The notes below the pieces were generated by a model. That model searched no databases. It was not told where the DNA came from and saw only the letters and a program-made list of their open reading frames with translations. Made by a program: the position numbers and the translations under genes. From Lingula anatina (taxonomy: Eukaryota > Brachiopoda > Lingulata > Lingulida > Lingulidae): 53,929 nucleotides of DNA. Below, piece after piece: positions 35,601 through 47,075 of the stretch (positions within the stretch are counted from its first letter, which is position 1; every line of letters starts with the position of its first letter). Location: assembly GCF_001039355.2 (NCBI RefSeq), contig NW_019775811.1:1-53929 (forward strand), given 5' to 3'.

Positions 35601-36552
35601 GTTGTACATGTACACTGGTGTAATGTGTCTGACGAAAAAAAAAAAACCCAGTTCGGTTGACATTTTGGTAAAAGATATTGCAGTGGTCGATGGATGGACA
35701 ACGCTTTTTTTAATGATTAAGGCTAACTTCTCTCTCTCTTTCATTGATGATCTCTCGCACACACATTCAATAATATTAAAAAATAATTTTCCATGGTAGA
35801 TGTACAGATATTAAAAGTATTATTATAAACAGTTTTTAACCTTTGATTTTTTTGTTCATTTGACAAATGGTGAGAAATTAAGAAATGGAGTCAAATAACC
35901 AGGGGCAATTAATCTGTGCTTTTTCCACTCTTGCTGCGTGATGCTTTAGAGGAGTCTGCATTTTCGTCAATAGCAGTTCCACCTCGTATATGAAGTCGCG
36001 TTTTAGAACGTTGCGGTCAGTGCGTTTTTATTGATGTCAGGAAAGCTAGAGATCATGTTTGGAACTGAGCTGTCACATCTTCTCAAATGAACCTAAAAAA
36101 ACTGACTTAAAAAAACAATAAAAAGATGACAAATGTTACGTTTTATTCGTTTTAATGATAAGTTGAATTGTGCTACTTTTTTTACAACATATTTGACCTT
36201 TTATTCGATCTTTTAAAGTGTATATAAACGTTCACTACTTCTTTGTGCAATTATCTCTCCAAAAATTTTAATACATCCATTTATCATTCCAATGAAAGAC
36301 GAAATAACATAAAAATATTCAAAGGATTTCTGTAGAAAGCAAAGTTAAAAAATATGATACTTAAAGCGATAATCTTTGTGGTGAAAAATAAGAAAGAATC
36401 AAGAATTTCTGTCATTGACAAAGCTGAGTAAAGATGATATGTACAGTTAGAGTCATTGTGTTGAAAAATAAGATACAATCAAAAATTACTGCCCAAAACA
36501 GAGCTGAATAAAGATGTAATTTAAAGTCATATTAGTGAATCTAAAGATAGAA
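32633..36552. other. Spacer holding the duplicated 1.76-kb block
   Basis: AT-rich, with no supported gene other than the duplicated 3' end of gene X. Candidate poly(A) signals for the P450 (AATAAA at 33385-33390) and, on the minus strand, for gene X (TTTATT near 36198) are present. The short frames here occur twice because the block is duplicated and show no domain. Confidence 0.45.
33176..34931. repeat. 1.76-kb direct duplication, copy 1 (with truncated 3' end of gene X)
   Basis: About 99% identical to 34933-36689. It ends inside the last coding exon of gene X, where a single N at 34932 joins it directly to the start of copy 2. About 15 differences were counted by eye. Its partial exon (about 34799-34931) is broken at the N. 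Confidence 0.9.
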
Positions 36553-36689
36553 TCAAGAAAGCAGGTCTAGCCAGTTGATGTTCTCAACAACGTATCTGGC
36601 CGCTCTCCTGATAGCGTTGAGGTATCGGCCGTAGTCAATGGCGTCACCCCTGTAGCGTCTCCCCCTAATCCACCGCAGCGGGAAGAAAA
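34933..36689. repeat. 1.76-kb direct duplication, copy 2 (continues into gene X)
   Basis: Partner of 33176-34931. The right end runs on without break into the complete last exon of gene X (36553-37224), so this copy is the one linked to the gene. Confidence 0.9.
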
Positions 36690-39600
36690 TGCTGGTCTGT
36701 ATTTGGCTTTCTCGGGAGCGATTCACACGTCTCCCCACTTTCATGACCAAACGCGGCTGGTTTGTTCTGTCACTCCAGACCTTTAGATGTGCAAGTCGAC
36801 GCAGATCTTCCAGCGGCATCTTGGGGTGAACGGCTGACAAGACGTCCATCATGTCCATAGCCTCCAAATAGCGCCATACCTCGTCTTCCTCCGCTTGTTG
36901 TTGTCTGACAGATTTTCGCTTATCGGGCGATGTTGTTGGAGGGGAAATGGTCAACCACGCTGTCCTCTCTTGGGTCTCTTGCGGTAATGGTAAATGGCAG
37001 AGGACTGTTGGAGCCGAGTTCTCCATCAAAGTGACAACATCATCACATAGTTTCCCCGGGTCTTCGCGGTCGGCAATTGACCCTCTTGTTGGCTCCAAAC
37101 CAATCTGGCAAATCTTCATCCGCATGTATTCCAGTTTGGTAAGCCGCTTGTAGGAGCCCAAAGGAAACAAGAGCTTCGAAACGATGCTGAGTCGATCCTC
37201 ACGTGACAAATTCACCCTTGGCGCCTATAATGAATAAAGACTGTGGTAAATTTGATTTGGATAATGATAATCAATCGAAGTCGTCATAATAAAATGGCAC
37301 AACCTCTTTATTACGCAATCAAACTTTATAGTGAGACAAGAAAATGATGCTGAAAAAAGTATAACCGTTCAGTGTTCAAGTTTTAAAACACGCAATTAAC
37401 ATCACTCACTGCGCCCTCTGCGTTGGTTCGGTCATCCTGATCGGTGTTATCCTGGTCCACAAGCTCGTCTGTGTTCCTGGAGGCATTGTTAATATTGGAG
37501 TTACGCGTATCGATGTGGTAGGAAGTGGAGGCTCTGATCGGGGTCTCTGGCACGATTTTATCAATACCTTAAAGAAAATCAGATTTTTATGATATCGTTT
37601 TATTCAACCGTGATGTCATGGTGCCTTATCATCTTTAATCTTATCATCGTTTGCTGTCGAACTCGCTGTACGAAATCGCCCTTATTCCGCAATTTTTAAA
37701 GGGACTGGTAACAGAAGGGCTATAAGTACAATTTTACAGTATATACTCGAGAATTAATTGGTATACAGGTTAAACCTTTTTCAAAGCGAAAATAAATTAT
37801 TACCGTGTGCTGAAGAAGAACGATCGATTGCAGGCGGCTTCCAGAATCCCCTGTTTTTCTCTGTCTCAGTGGCTGTTTCCGTTGGATTCTGAGGGTCTGC
37901 CTGGCCTGACGCAGCTGTGTCCTCGTCAGCCCCTGCGTCGGAGACATCTGTGGGCAAGGGAGCGCGACGAGGAAGCCTTCGCAATGCTTCCTCCAATTCC
38001 TTGACTTCTCTCTCCGCGATCTCCTGCTGTTCCAGCAGAAACCTTTTCCATCTGGCCCGCTCGGCGTCCATCCTCCTCCCTTCGTTCTCGTAATACCTGT
38101 GGCTGTTGTGGAAGGATTTCACCATCCGGCCCGTGATCCAGTCGTCGTGGATGATTTTGCCTCTCTTCATACTCAGCACTTGGTTCAAAAAGTATGCATT
38201 TTCGTGCATCATAGCGATAGAACGATCCTGAAGGCCCTCCTTCTCCAGCTCCTCATTGTGCATGGCCTTGACGCCCAGAAGATCTCTATGAAGAGCACTG
38301 GTGCACTGCATCTCCCTCTCTAACTTCCTTGACAGAGTGCGTTCGGCTGATCGCTCTTCTTCCTTCATTCGTGTCACAATTTGACCCAGTGCTGTCTTCG
38401 TACTCTGTGATAGCTTCCTAGGCTGTCTGGACTTTTCCCGTACTCTTCTACCTGCAAGAGAAACGAAAGAGTTTGAGAAGAAATTGAAAGCACTTCAAGT
38501 CAGAAGCAATACACGTTCAGTTCATTGCCATGTAACGATGTGATGACAAGAAAATGAAATTTTCTACTCCGTCACAAAACAAAAATTGGTTCGTTTTGAA
38601 GGGTGTCATTGCTGTCAAATTAAAAGTGAAACGTTTTAACAACAGAATTCACAAACTTTTACACCGTGTGCATATGATATACATGTATCTTGAACATTTA
38701 CCTTTCCATTTAGACAGCGCCGTTGCCAACCAACCTAACACGATAAACATGGCAACAAAAACATACATATATCCATACACCAAGTTGTAAAACCATTTTC
38801 CAAGTACTTTGCGGCACGTGGTCCACACGATTTTTGCATGAAAGGCCAGAGATTGGGCTACAGACTGGCTGATCTCGTGAAGGTAGGCTGAAGGAATGGA
38901 AATAATCAACTTCACTTATTTATTTATTTTTGGAATGCATTTTAATGTAAATTTGAAGACAAAACTAATTTTAAAAAAAGAAACCAAGCTTAAAGGTAAA
39001 TTTTTATTTTAAAAAATCCAAAAACAAAGAGAAAAGAAAATGCAAATGATTACAATTTTGTGACGACCTTCCCATTATTGTACGAGGGCTTTTGATACCA
39101 CGAAATCATCAAGTTTAATTTACCTTTCATTTCATACGCATTTAAAGTGGGCTTACCGGTTATCACTTGTGACTCCATAATCTGGCGAAATTTGACCGAG
39201 ATCTTATTCCCAAAGTCAAGCCCATGACGAGTGGCTTCTGCAATGGTGTCGGAAATGGCACCCATCTTTTCCCAGAGGTACTGGAAATCCGTTAAAGCCG
39301 TCATGGTGGGGTCTATGACGTATGTGTCCAGAAATTTCCCCGTCTCCTCCATGAAAACATCGATCCATACCGCTGCATCGAATGACATTCTGCAAACCGC
39401 TTGGGCGTAGGTGTTGGAATAGCCCCCGCACGCTTTCTCTCGTGGGTCTGGAGCTTGGAAATAACTGTATACAGACTCAAATCCTTGGAACTCGGGAAAA
39501 TCTGTCAGGGTTTGGGACACCCATTCTGACGCGTCGTAGATGCGTTCACAACCTCCTCTTACCACGGTGCTTTTGTGATGTCCGCATGCAGTGGATTTTG

Positions 39601-40237
39601 GCGAAACGTTTCCAAAAAGGTCACCACGGAGTTTTGTCACCCAAGCATCGAGGCGTATTGCAAATGTGTCCGTCCATTTCCGGGATCGATCGGCAACCAT
39701 TTCGGTGATCTTCTCCGTCCATATTACCATTTTGTGTGACGTCACATTCAACGTTTTTAGCACCACTTCAACTACGGTCTCGACTGAAAATGTAGAATGT
39801 GGAAGTAAAGCGCCACTCTCAGTTCAGCAATCATTTCATTCCAAAATTTTTAATTTGGTCAGTTTTTCAAACGACTGTTAAATTAAATTTCTTCTTTAAA
39901 AAGATATATGATTGTAAAAGATATATATATGAAATATTAATGATGATTTCAAATCACAAAAACAAATCAAAACGCAAAAAAGATGTGAAGAAATGCAGAC
40001 ATTTGACAAACATACAGTCTATAACTCAAAATACAAAAGCGCCAGAGTAATAACTTTTTAAAAAATGGATATCAAGATTACTTACCAATTTGAGAGCCGA
40101 TTTCATTCCATGATTTGTCCGGTTGTCTTGAGCTGTCCTGATACGTGAATCTTTCCGTAATGCTAAGTGGGGGCCTTGAATGTGCATATAACCCGGCTAG
40201 GTCGAGGGCCGGGCGCCTCTGAAAGGCTGGAATGAAG

Positions 40238-40268
<31 letters not shown>

Positions 40269-43200
40269 GCTAAAAAGTCAGAAAATGTAATCGTTTACAT
40301 ACAATATCATATATAATATAATAAAATCATTATAATATTTCTTTGTCAGTAAACAGACTATTATAACAACTGATCGAATGCGTGGCAAATGTAGAGCACA
40401 CTAAATTTGCATTTATTTATTTATTTATTTATTTTTATTTTCTTTATTTATTTATTTATTCATTTATTTATTTATTTTATTTTTTTATTTTTTGCGAAGT
40501 AAACCCCGCAAAGACAGACAAGAGAACAGATTAAAGCGCCCACCGCTGTTTACACAGGTTTTGGTAGCGTCATGGTCTATTGCATCACGTGAGTTGTTCC
40601 AACATTTGGCGGCAGTATGCAGGAGGTCCCCAGTATACGCTGCGCGTGGCTCGAGTCTTTTCTGGCACCTGATCACGTATTTGCCACGTACACGTTGTCT
40701 GGTGGACCTAACACTAAGGTCTTCAGAGGGTCCAAATTGATTATTTCCTAGAAATAGCAAGGGAATGGACGAGCAGATCAACTTTGTTAAGTATATAAGG
40801 TAAAAAAGAAGTAGCAAGATTAATACAGAGAGTCAAATACAAATTAATCATTTACCAAATTCAACCAAGTTATGATGAAAGCGTTTCAAAGCAATATTTT
40901 AGATGGTATATTTTATAACAATGTGCAGTCAACTGCTATTGCTAATTGACTATTGCGTATTGTGGGTAAATACTGTGTGCAATGTTCGACATGTTGCAAA
41001 AAGAAAAGTTACTGGAAAACCACCAAAATCATCAAAACGATCCATTTCTGTGTGTAAGATATTTTCTAGTATAATACGTTGGAATACTAGTACAAATGAT
41101 TACTCACCACAAGTGCCAATAAGAGCTTCCTTCCAGAATTCCACAGTGGCGTTAAAACTGGACATGAAAGAGTCCGTCAAGCTGTAAATCCCGAATGGTT
41201 CATCTGGAAGGACAAAATTCCAATAGTAAATAGGTACAAATGAAACAATTTACAAACTAAATCACCCGTACTAACTGTCATCATTTGCAAAAGGAATATG
41301 CCGTGAACTGGGAGTGATAGTAGAAAGGATTCAACTAAAGACAGTTTTCTCGACATTTAAAAATACAACTTGAGACCGTATTGTGGGTAAATACTGTGTG
41401 CAATGTTCGACATATTGCAAAAAGAAAAGTTACTGGAAAACCACCAAAATCATCAAAACGATCTATTTCTGTGTGTAAGATATTTTCTAGTATAATACGT
41501 TGGAATACTAGTACAAATGATTACTCACCACAAGTGCCAATAAGAGCTTCCTTCCAGAATTCCACAGCGGCGTTAAAACTGGACATGAAAGAGTCCGTCA
41601 AGCTGTAAATCCCGAATGGTTCATCTGGAAGGACAAAATTACAAAAGTAAATAGGTACAAATGAAACAATTTACAAACTAAATCACCCGTACTAAGGCCA
41701 CACTTTTTTAATTTTATGGATGACATCCTGCGCGCGCACCGATTTTCGTCCGTTCTCCNNNNNNNNNNNNNNNNNNNNNNNNNNNNNNNNNNNNNNNNNN
41801 NNNNNNNNNNNNNNNNNNNNNNNNNNNNNNNNNNNNNNNNNNNNNNNNNNNNNNNNNNNNNNNNNNNNNNNNNNNNNNNNNNNNNNNNNNNNNNNNNNNN
41901 NNNNNNNNNNNNNNNNNNNNNNNNNNNNNNNNNNNNNNNNNNNNNNNNNNNNNNNNNNNNNNNNNNNNNNNNNNNNNNNNNNNNNNNNNNNNNNNNNNNN
42001 NNNNNNNNNNNNNNNNNNNNNNNNNNNNNNNNNNNNNNNNNNNNNNNNNNNNNNNNNNNNNNNNNNNNNNNNNNNNNNNNNNNNNNNNNNNNNNNNNNNN
42101 NNNNNNNNNNNNNNNNNNNNNNNNNNNNNNNNTTTTTTTTTTTTTCGCCCGCTCGCACCGACTTTGGGGTCCCCAGAGGATGTCATCCATAAAAATAAAA
42201 AAGTGTGGCCTAACTGTCATCATTTGCAAAAGGAATATGCCGTGAACTGGGAGTGATAATAGAAAGGATTCAACTAAAGACAGTTTTCTCGACATTTAAA
42301 AATACAACTTGAGACCTGAATGTAACACTTTATGGCAGACTATCAGCAGCTTACCAGATATCATACATGTTTGGTATGATTCTCTTTAAAATAAATTTTA
42401 CCGTGTACATCCCAACTTATTTGTGTTGCGGTACGTATTATTATTATTATCAGCAATAGTAGTAGTAGCAGTAGTGACAGTAGAAGTAGCAGAAGCAGCA
42501 ACAGCAGCAGTAGTAGTCATGGTAGTAGTAATGGCAGTGGCGGTGGTAGTCGTAGTAGAAGAAGAAGAAGTATACTAACCAGTTTGTGTCGGAGTTGGGT
42601 GAAGCTGGGTTTGAAACTCCTGGAGTGTTTCTGTATGAGATGTAACGGTTCTTCCTGTGACACCATATCCCCCGTTCTCCGCCCTTGGGAAGTACGCCGG
42701 GAGAGTAAGGTTCCCGGGTTCCGCCTGTGTGATCTTTGAACAAGAATCAGCGACTGAAACAAAATGTAGTAAAAGAAATATGAATCACAGTGACCAAGTA
42801 TATTGGTAAGTTTTCAGAAAATGCTTTCAGAGTATTCAGGCGTGAGAATCAGTTTTACTCCTTTAATTGAAAATATTCATGATTAATCAATACAATGGTG
42901 TAGAGTACCGTGCAGTTGTTGATCTCAATTTTCATTGTGGATATAAATTTAGTACGTAATTACTGACATGATTAGCTCGATGCCTAAAAGTCTTATTCAA
43001 AAATGAAAGATTAAAAAAAAATTCTGTTCTCTTGTGTCGTGACACTGCTAACGTTGGAGGAGGAGGAGGGGGGGGGGGGAGGAGGAGAAATCGACGTCAT
43101 ACGTCTGAAGTAACTCACCAGAGACATCCACATTCTTTCCAGGGACACGCCTGGTTAGCGCTGTACAGAAGGCCTTAGGGGTCTTTATTTCCAGGAATAA

Positions 43201-45012
43201 ATTTGTGAACCTTGGGGGCATTGCTCTAACAACGTCTTCGGTGTCTCCTACCAAGATGGAGTCATGCGGTGGAGTCAGGTTCCTATGCTCTGGTGCTGTG
43301 AACTCTGGGCAAGACTCGTCGGCTGAAGTTTAAAATGGAATGAAAAAACTATATTTCAAAGCCATTCATCTGCATAATTATTACAATAGCCTACCCCTCC
43401 CACCCTCCCCAAAATTTTGATAAATAGATGTTGATTTTTGTGGGAGTGCTGTGGGGCACATATCCAAAGAGGGAAACAGTGCCATACAGTGTATGTCTGT
43501 AATATTCTAAGTTTATAATATATGTATACTTTATATAGAATATATCTTGGAATCTTGGAATATGTCACTTTACCAGGGATATCACTGTCCATCCCAGCGG
43601 CAGGTCCAGTTGGCAGAAGTGGAGGACACTGGCGGGTTCTAATCTCCAAATACGTAAAGTAAGGAGAAGTAACGGTCCTGCCAGTTACAAAGTCTTCAGC
43701 CTGGTCTCTCACGATGGGGTGACTCTGAATAGTCAGGTTCATCGGTGGTTGAGACTCCTGACTAGCTGCGGCAACTAGGACTGGAACTGAAATATATCAG
43801 AAAATGAATAAATAAATTGACTAGGGTTTTCAGAGTATTCTGAATATATATATACTAGATCATATCTGAACTATTTGCAGAGAGAGAGAGAGAGAGAGAA
43901 GTAGTAGAATAGAAGAATAGAAGAAGATATTGTGAATATAAATAAATACCTTACCACTAAGTTGTTCAGGTTGATCTTTGATTCCGCTCTCTACCGTGTC
44001 CCTGTCCAGTACTTCAGTCCTAGGTATCCAAGATGTAATGTTGACTGCCTGGATGGGAGGAGGCTGGTCAACTGAACAAACAGAAAATAACCATGAAGAG
44101 GCACAAATTGCTTGAGATTTTCAGAGGATTCTGAATAAATATACAAGATCATTAACCTATTTGCAGAGAGAGAGAATGAAAATGACCTATACGTAAAGTA
44201 TAAATCATCACACAGACGCAAATTAGTACCCTAGAAAGCCAGCCGCACAACGCTCAAGTGAAACTAATTTTTTTTAAATTAAAAGCAACCAGATGATTTG
44301 ATTCTTCCTCTCTTGCTGGTTGTGCCATGATCTTATTATAATCTCAACTTGATTGTATATCTAATACATATCTGATATACGTATCTTGCTTGGAAGAAAA
44401 AAATATGTATAAAACGTAAACTTTTGAAGAGTTGTAAAGTAATACCGAACTTCTCTCGCCTCTGCCTTTAGACTACAGTGAGGAATTAAAACCTATTAAC
44501 TCTCAATAAAACACCAGAAGTTGCTCTTACCTCTTTCTGAAGTGACGCGGACAACTCTGTTGTCCTTTATTATGTGAATGCTGATGTTCACTTGTGCGAT
44601 GTCATTGGCACTGAAATCGTAATGATGTTTTCAATGTTCTATAACGTTTAGTAGAAAATAAATGTTAACAATCGGATTCTCCGATGTGCTGATTTGAGAA
44701 TAATTTATGGTCTTTTGCGTGACTAACTCTGTTATTGTTGAGGGAGGCTGGGTTTACATACAAATATGCAAACCTAAATAAACACGTTGCTAAATTTCAT
44801 CTTTATCCAAGTCAGAGCTGATTACTTCCCTTTGTTACATTCCCGGGAGGCAGCAAAGCGATAGTAATATAAGGCTTCTCAACTGAGCGAAATCCCTATG
44901 ATATTTCGGTTTTAGCCACTTACCTATTGAACTGGTACAGTGTACCGATCCAGCATCCACATACAAAACTAAGTATTATACAAATTATCAATATTTTACT
45001 CTGCGAATCCAT
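36553..45012 (-). CDS. Gene X: unassigned 1,213-residue protein with two membrane segments, modular ectodomain and coiled-coil tail
   Basis: Fourteen exons (5' to 3'): 45012-44924, 44610-44531, 44071-43955, 43786-43574, 43322-43119, 42753-42580, 41624-41529, 40747-40544, 40226-40086, 39783-39124, 38887-38702, 38451-37804, 37567-37410 and 37224-36553. Every border is GT/AG and the frame closes (3,642 bases). The N-terminus has a hydrophobic segment (ILIICIILSFVCGCWIG; signal anchor or signal peptide). Residues ~30-660 are an ectodomain with N-glycosylation sequons (NLT, NIT) and a cysteine-containing region in the 660-base exon (ERIYDASEWVSQTLTDFPEF, ACGGYSNTYAQAVCRMSFD). A second membrane segment (LVYGYMYVFVAMFIVLGWLA) lies near 693-712. 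The tail is basic (GRRVREKSRQPRK), then a charged likely coiled coil (~730-880), an acidic linker and a basic C-terminal domain (FFPLRWIRGRRYRGDAIDYG). I recognise no family. Exon at 41108-41203 is an allelic duplicate. Confidence 0.75.
40242..40490. repeat. (ATA)n and (ATTT)n low-complexity tracts in gene X intron 8
   Basis: AAT trinucleotide array near 40242-40269 and an ATTT tetranucleotide array near 40408-40490. The second ends about 55 bases from the exon 8 donor. Confidence 0.9.
40956..41376. repeat. Allelic duplicate, haplotype without the MITE (gene X exon 7 region)
   Basis: Segment A (40956-41274) recurs at 41377-41695 with about 1.6% difference; segment B (41275-41376) recurs at 42214-42316. 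In this copy A and B are contiguous at CCCGTACTAACTGTC. In the second copy the MITE splits them. It contains gene X exon 7 at 41108-41203. Confidence 0.9.
41696..42210. mobile_element. PIF/Harbinger-type MITE with TAA target duplication (contains gap)
   Basis: Terminal inverted repeats of 33 bases with one mismatch, starting GGCCACACTTTTTTA and ending inward at GGATGACATCC. TAA flanks both ends (41693-41695 and 42211-42213), and a single TAA stands at the empty site (41272-41274). A 3-base TAA/TWA duplication with GG-starting ends is the hallmark of the PIF/Harbinger superfamily. The interior is a 374-N gap, so whether any transposase sequence is present is unknown; the estimated total is ~515 bases. 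Confidence 0.85.
41759..42132. other. Assembly gap (374 N)
   Basis: Lies entirely inside the Harbinger-type MITE, with a poly-T run on its right edge. Frames crossing it are not genes. Confidence 0.98.
42437..42570. repeat. Imperfect AGT/AGC/AGA trinucleotide array next to gene X exon 6
   Basis: Trinucleotide-rich tract (TTATTATTATT, then AGTAGTAGC, GCAGCAACAGCAG, GTAGTAGTA and GAAGAAGAAGAAG) just 3' of the exon 6 donor on the coding strand. Non-coding there, though it leaves open frames by chance. Confidence 0.85.
43880..43899. repeat. (GA)n microsatellite in gene X intron 3
   Basis: Pure GA dinucleotide run of about ten units between exons 3 and 4. A shorter GA run is at about 44166-44174. 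Confidence 0.9.
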
Positions 45013-45019
45013 ATTGCAC

Positions 45020-45054
45020 GTAACGGTGCTTATGCACGTCCGTATCCATTTTGC
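45020..45054 (-). promoter_or_regulatory. Possible upstream open reading frame before gene X
   Basis: An ATG about 45050 on the minus strand opens a short frame (MDTDVHKHRYVQYGFAE) that overlaps the gene X start codon in another frame and stops just after it. If transcribed it could reduce initiation at 45012. Alternatively transcription starts downstream of it. Confidence 0.3.
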
Positions 45055-47075
45055 TGCTAGGCAGAAATGGGCGGAGGCGTATCTATAAACATGGTGACGT
45101 CATATCGACTGTGTCGTCACAATGTGATACGGTATATATCTTTGACTGTTGCTGTCTTGTCATTTTTTAAACAAATGAAGAAATAATGAAATAAATACAA
45201 TGAAATAATAAATAAAGAAACATCATAAATGTATTATAATGTAATTTATTCACATCTTTTAAGGATTCATCTCTGGAGTGCACCAAAGATACCCTTTATT
45301 AGGGGACAAATACAAGTACGTTTTCTGGGAAAATATTTCCATAAACACTTACCTATATGATATACATGTTCCAATATATCTATATTCTAGAAATATATAC
45401 ATTAATATAATCACTGGCACTACGTATTGCTAAACTTATCAGCAGTTTTTTTACATTGCAATTATCACTGGTAAGCCTGATGAAAAAATAGGATTATCTC
45501 TAACATCTGGACACCCTTACAGGAGAAACAAATCTCACATACATACGGTGCCACAATGAAATATTATTCAAATAATAAACATATGCAATTACATTAAAAA
45601 ATGAGATCATTCGGCTATAAGGATTGCACTCTAATTAAATATTCCTTTTCAATTGCCATTGTTAAAAATTTTAAGTGCTTTTTAACTGTTATTAAAACTT
45701 CCAAGTGCTCTTTCACAGGCTTACAGATGCATGTAAATATTTGCAACCCATAAACATAACTAAACAGAAAATTTGAATTCATATCAGGGTGCATGATTAG
45801 TTGATTGTGCAGTCTTTGGTACAAAAGAGGGTAATCATTTGGTTACAATTTTTCATTACATCCACTTATGTTTAGTGCACTCTTTGAACCAGTGGAGACC
45901 TTAGCCTCTTACCAAAAGATAAAAGGACCTAATATACTCTCCATTTCTCTAGTAATTAGTTTGTGAACCGTCAGAAAAATACATATGTTCAAAATTGCTT
46001 TTACAAATGCGAAATTTAACACTGAATTAACACAGACGATATAAATGTCAAGATTAAACAGTTATTGATGCTTGTTATACAAATAAAAATTTTGATATTT
46101 TTGTATTAGTTATGTGGACAGGACAGAGATTTAGCCAAAAAGGCAAGAGGTCAGCAGAAAAAGATCTGCAATTTACAGACCTGCCTGGCAGTGCCTCTTC
46201 TCTATAAGAAGTGCTGTGTTAGAAATAAGTGAATATATATATATAAAAACCAAAATCCTCTTCTTAATATAAGATCATATTTTTAATGTATAGTTGTGAC
46301 TCTGATAGTGTAGTGAATCAACATGGGAACTATTCTGAAATAAGTAAGAAAAATTACTTTGAAACTGTGCACAATACCAATATATGGGAACTTATCTGCA
46401 AAAAAATGCAAACTTTAAAAAGTAAAAAAAAGAGCAAAAATACAAAACGTTGCAAAATACCCATCAACGAAAGAGCACATTCTTTCTTTCCACTTTGCCC
46501 TGTCATGGTACCACATCGTTTTCTTTTTAATATTAATACTGGCTGTGACTACTGAATGAGACTACGTGGAGAATATGCCCTCCATGGTGGGATAAGACAG
46601 AACTTGCCAACTGGCCAAGCACTGCCACAGTTAGATAAGATATGTAAGACATGTCGCTGTCCTTAGAGTCTCCAACTCTGTGCACAATTCGTCACATTTT
46701 TTTAAAAAAAGTGGGTCCCTTTTTTTTCAGGTGTTATTCTAGTCAATGACATGGTAATCTATGTATTTGCACATTGTAAGACCTCTGCTGTCGCAGAACT
46801 GTGTGGTGTCCAATGAAAAGACATTGGTCAGCCTCTGCATGTTATATATAGACCAGTTAACATTGACATGGTCCCTCACCATCTGGAGACATCAGATGGC
46901 CATGTGTCACTGGGCATTTTGTTCCTGAGCCAAGTATCACAGTGGCATGGTCTATTACAGTAAGGTGTTATCTCAACTGTTTTAATGTGTCATTGATGAT
47001 ATTTCTTCTCTGACTCAGGGGTGCAGAAGCAGGGGTGAGCAAGGTGATCACAAACAACATGTGGCCTTATGTCAG
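45055..47075. other. Region between gene X start and ANKS6 end, probably ANKS6 3' UTR in part
   Basis: No coding exon recognised. AT-rich, with minus-strand poly(A)-type signals (plus TTTATT) near 45247 and 45295, so the ANKS6 transcript could extend across most of it. The remaining ~230 bases before 45012 must hold the gene X promoter. Confidence 0.4.

Larger units (their letters stand above)
41377..42316. repeat. Allelic duplicate, haplotype carrying the MITE
   Basis: A' (41377-41695), MITE (41696-42210), then B' (42214-42316), followed by unique sequence. Contains gene X exon 7 at 41529-41624. Exon 7 in the first copy encodes an N-A-T sequon, whereas this copy encodes N-A-A. Confidence 0.9.

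Noticed and set aside
33473-36478. Paired identical small ORFs (64, 69 and 64 codons) repeated 1,757 bases apart
   Set aside because: Repetition is due to the duplicated block, not a gene family; sequences are AT-rich and hydrophobic by composition, without start context or domain.
41598-42295. Open frames across the second N gap
   Set aside because: They consist mainly of N and lie inside a MITE.
42450-42743. 97-codon Tyr/Cys-rich minus frame
   Set aside because: Only its first part overlaps gene X exon 6 in a different frame; the Tyr/Cys tail is the trinucleotide array.
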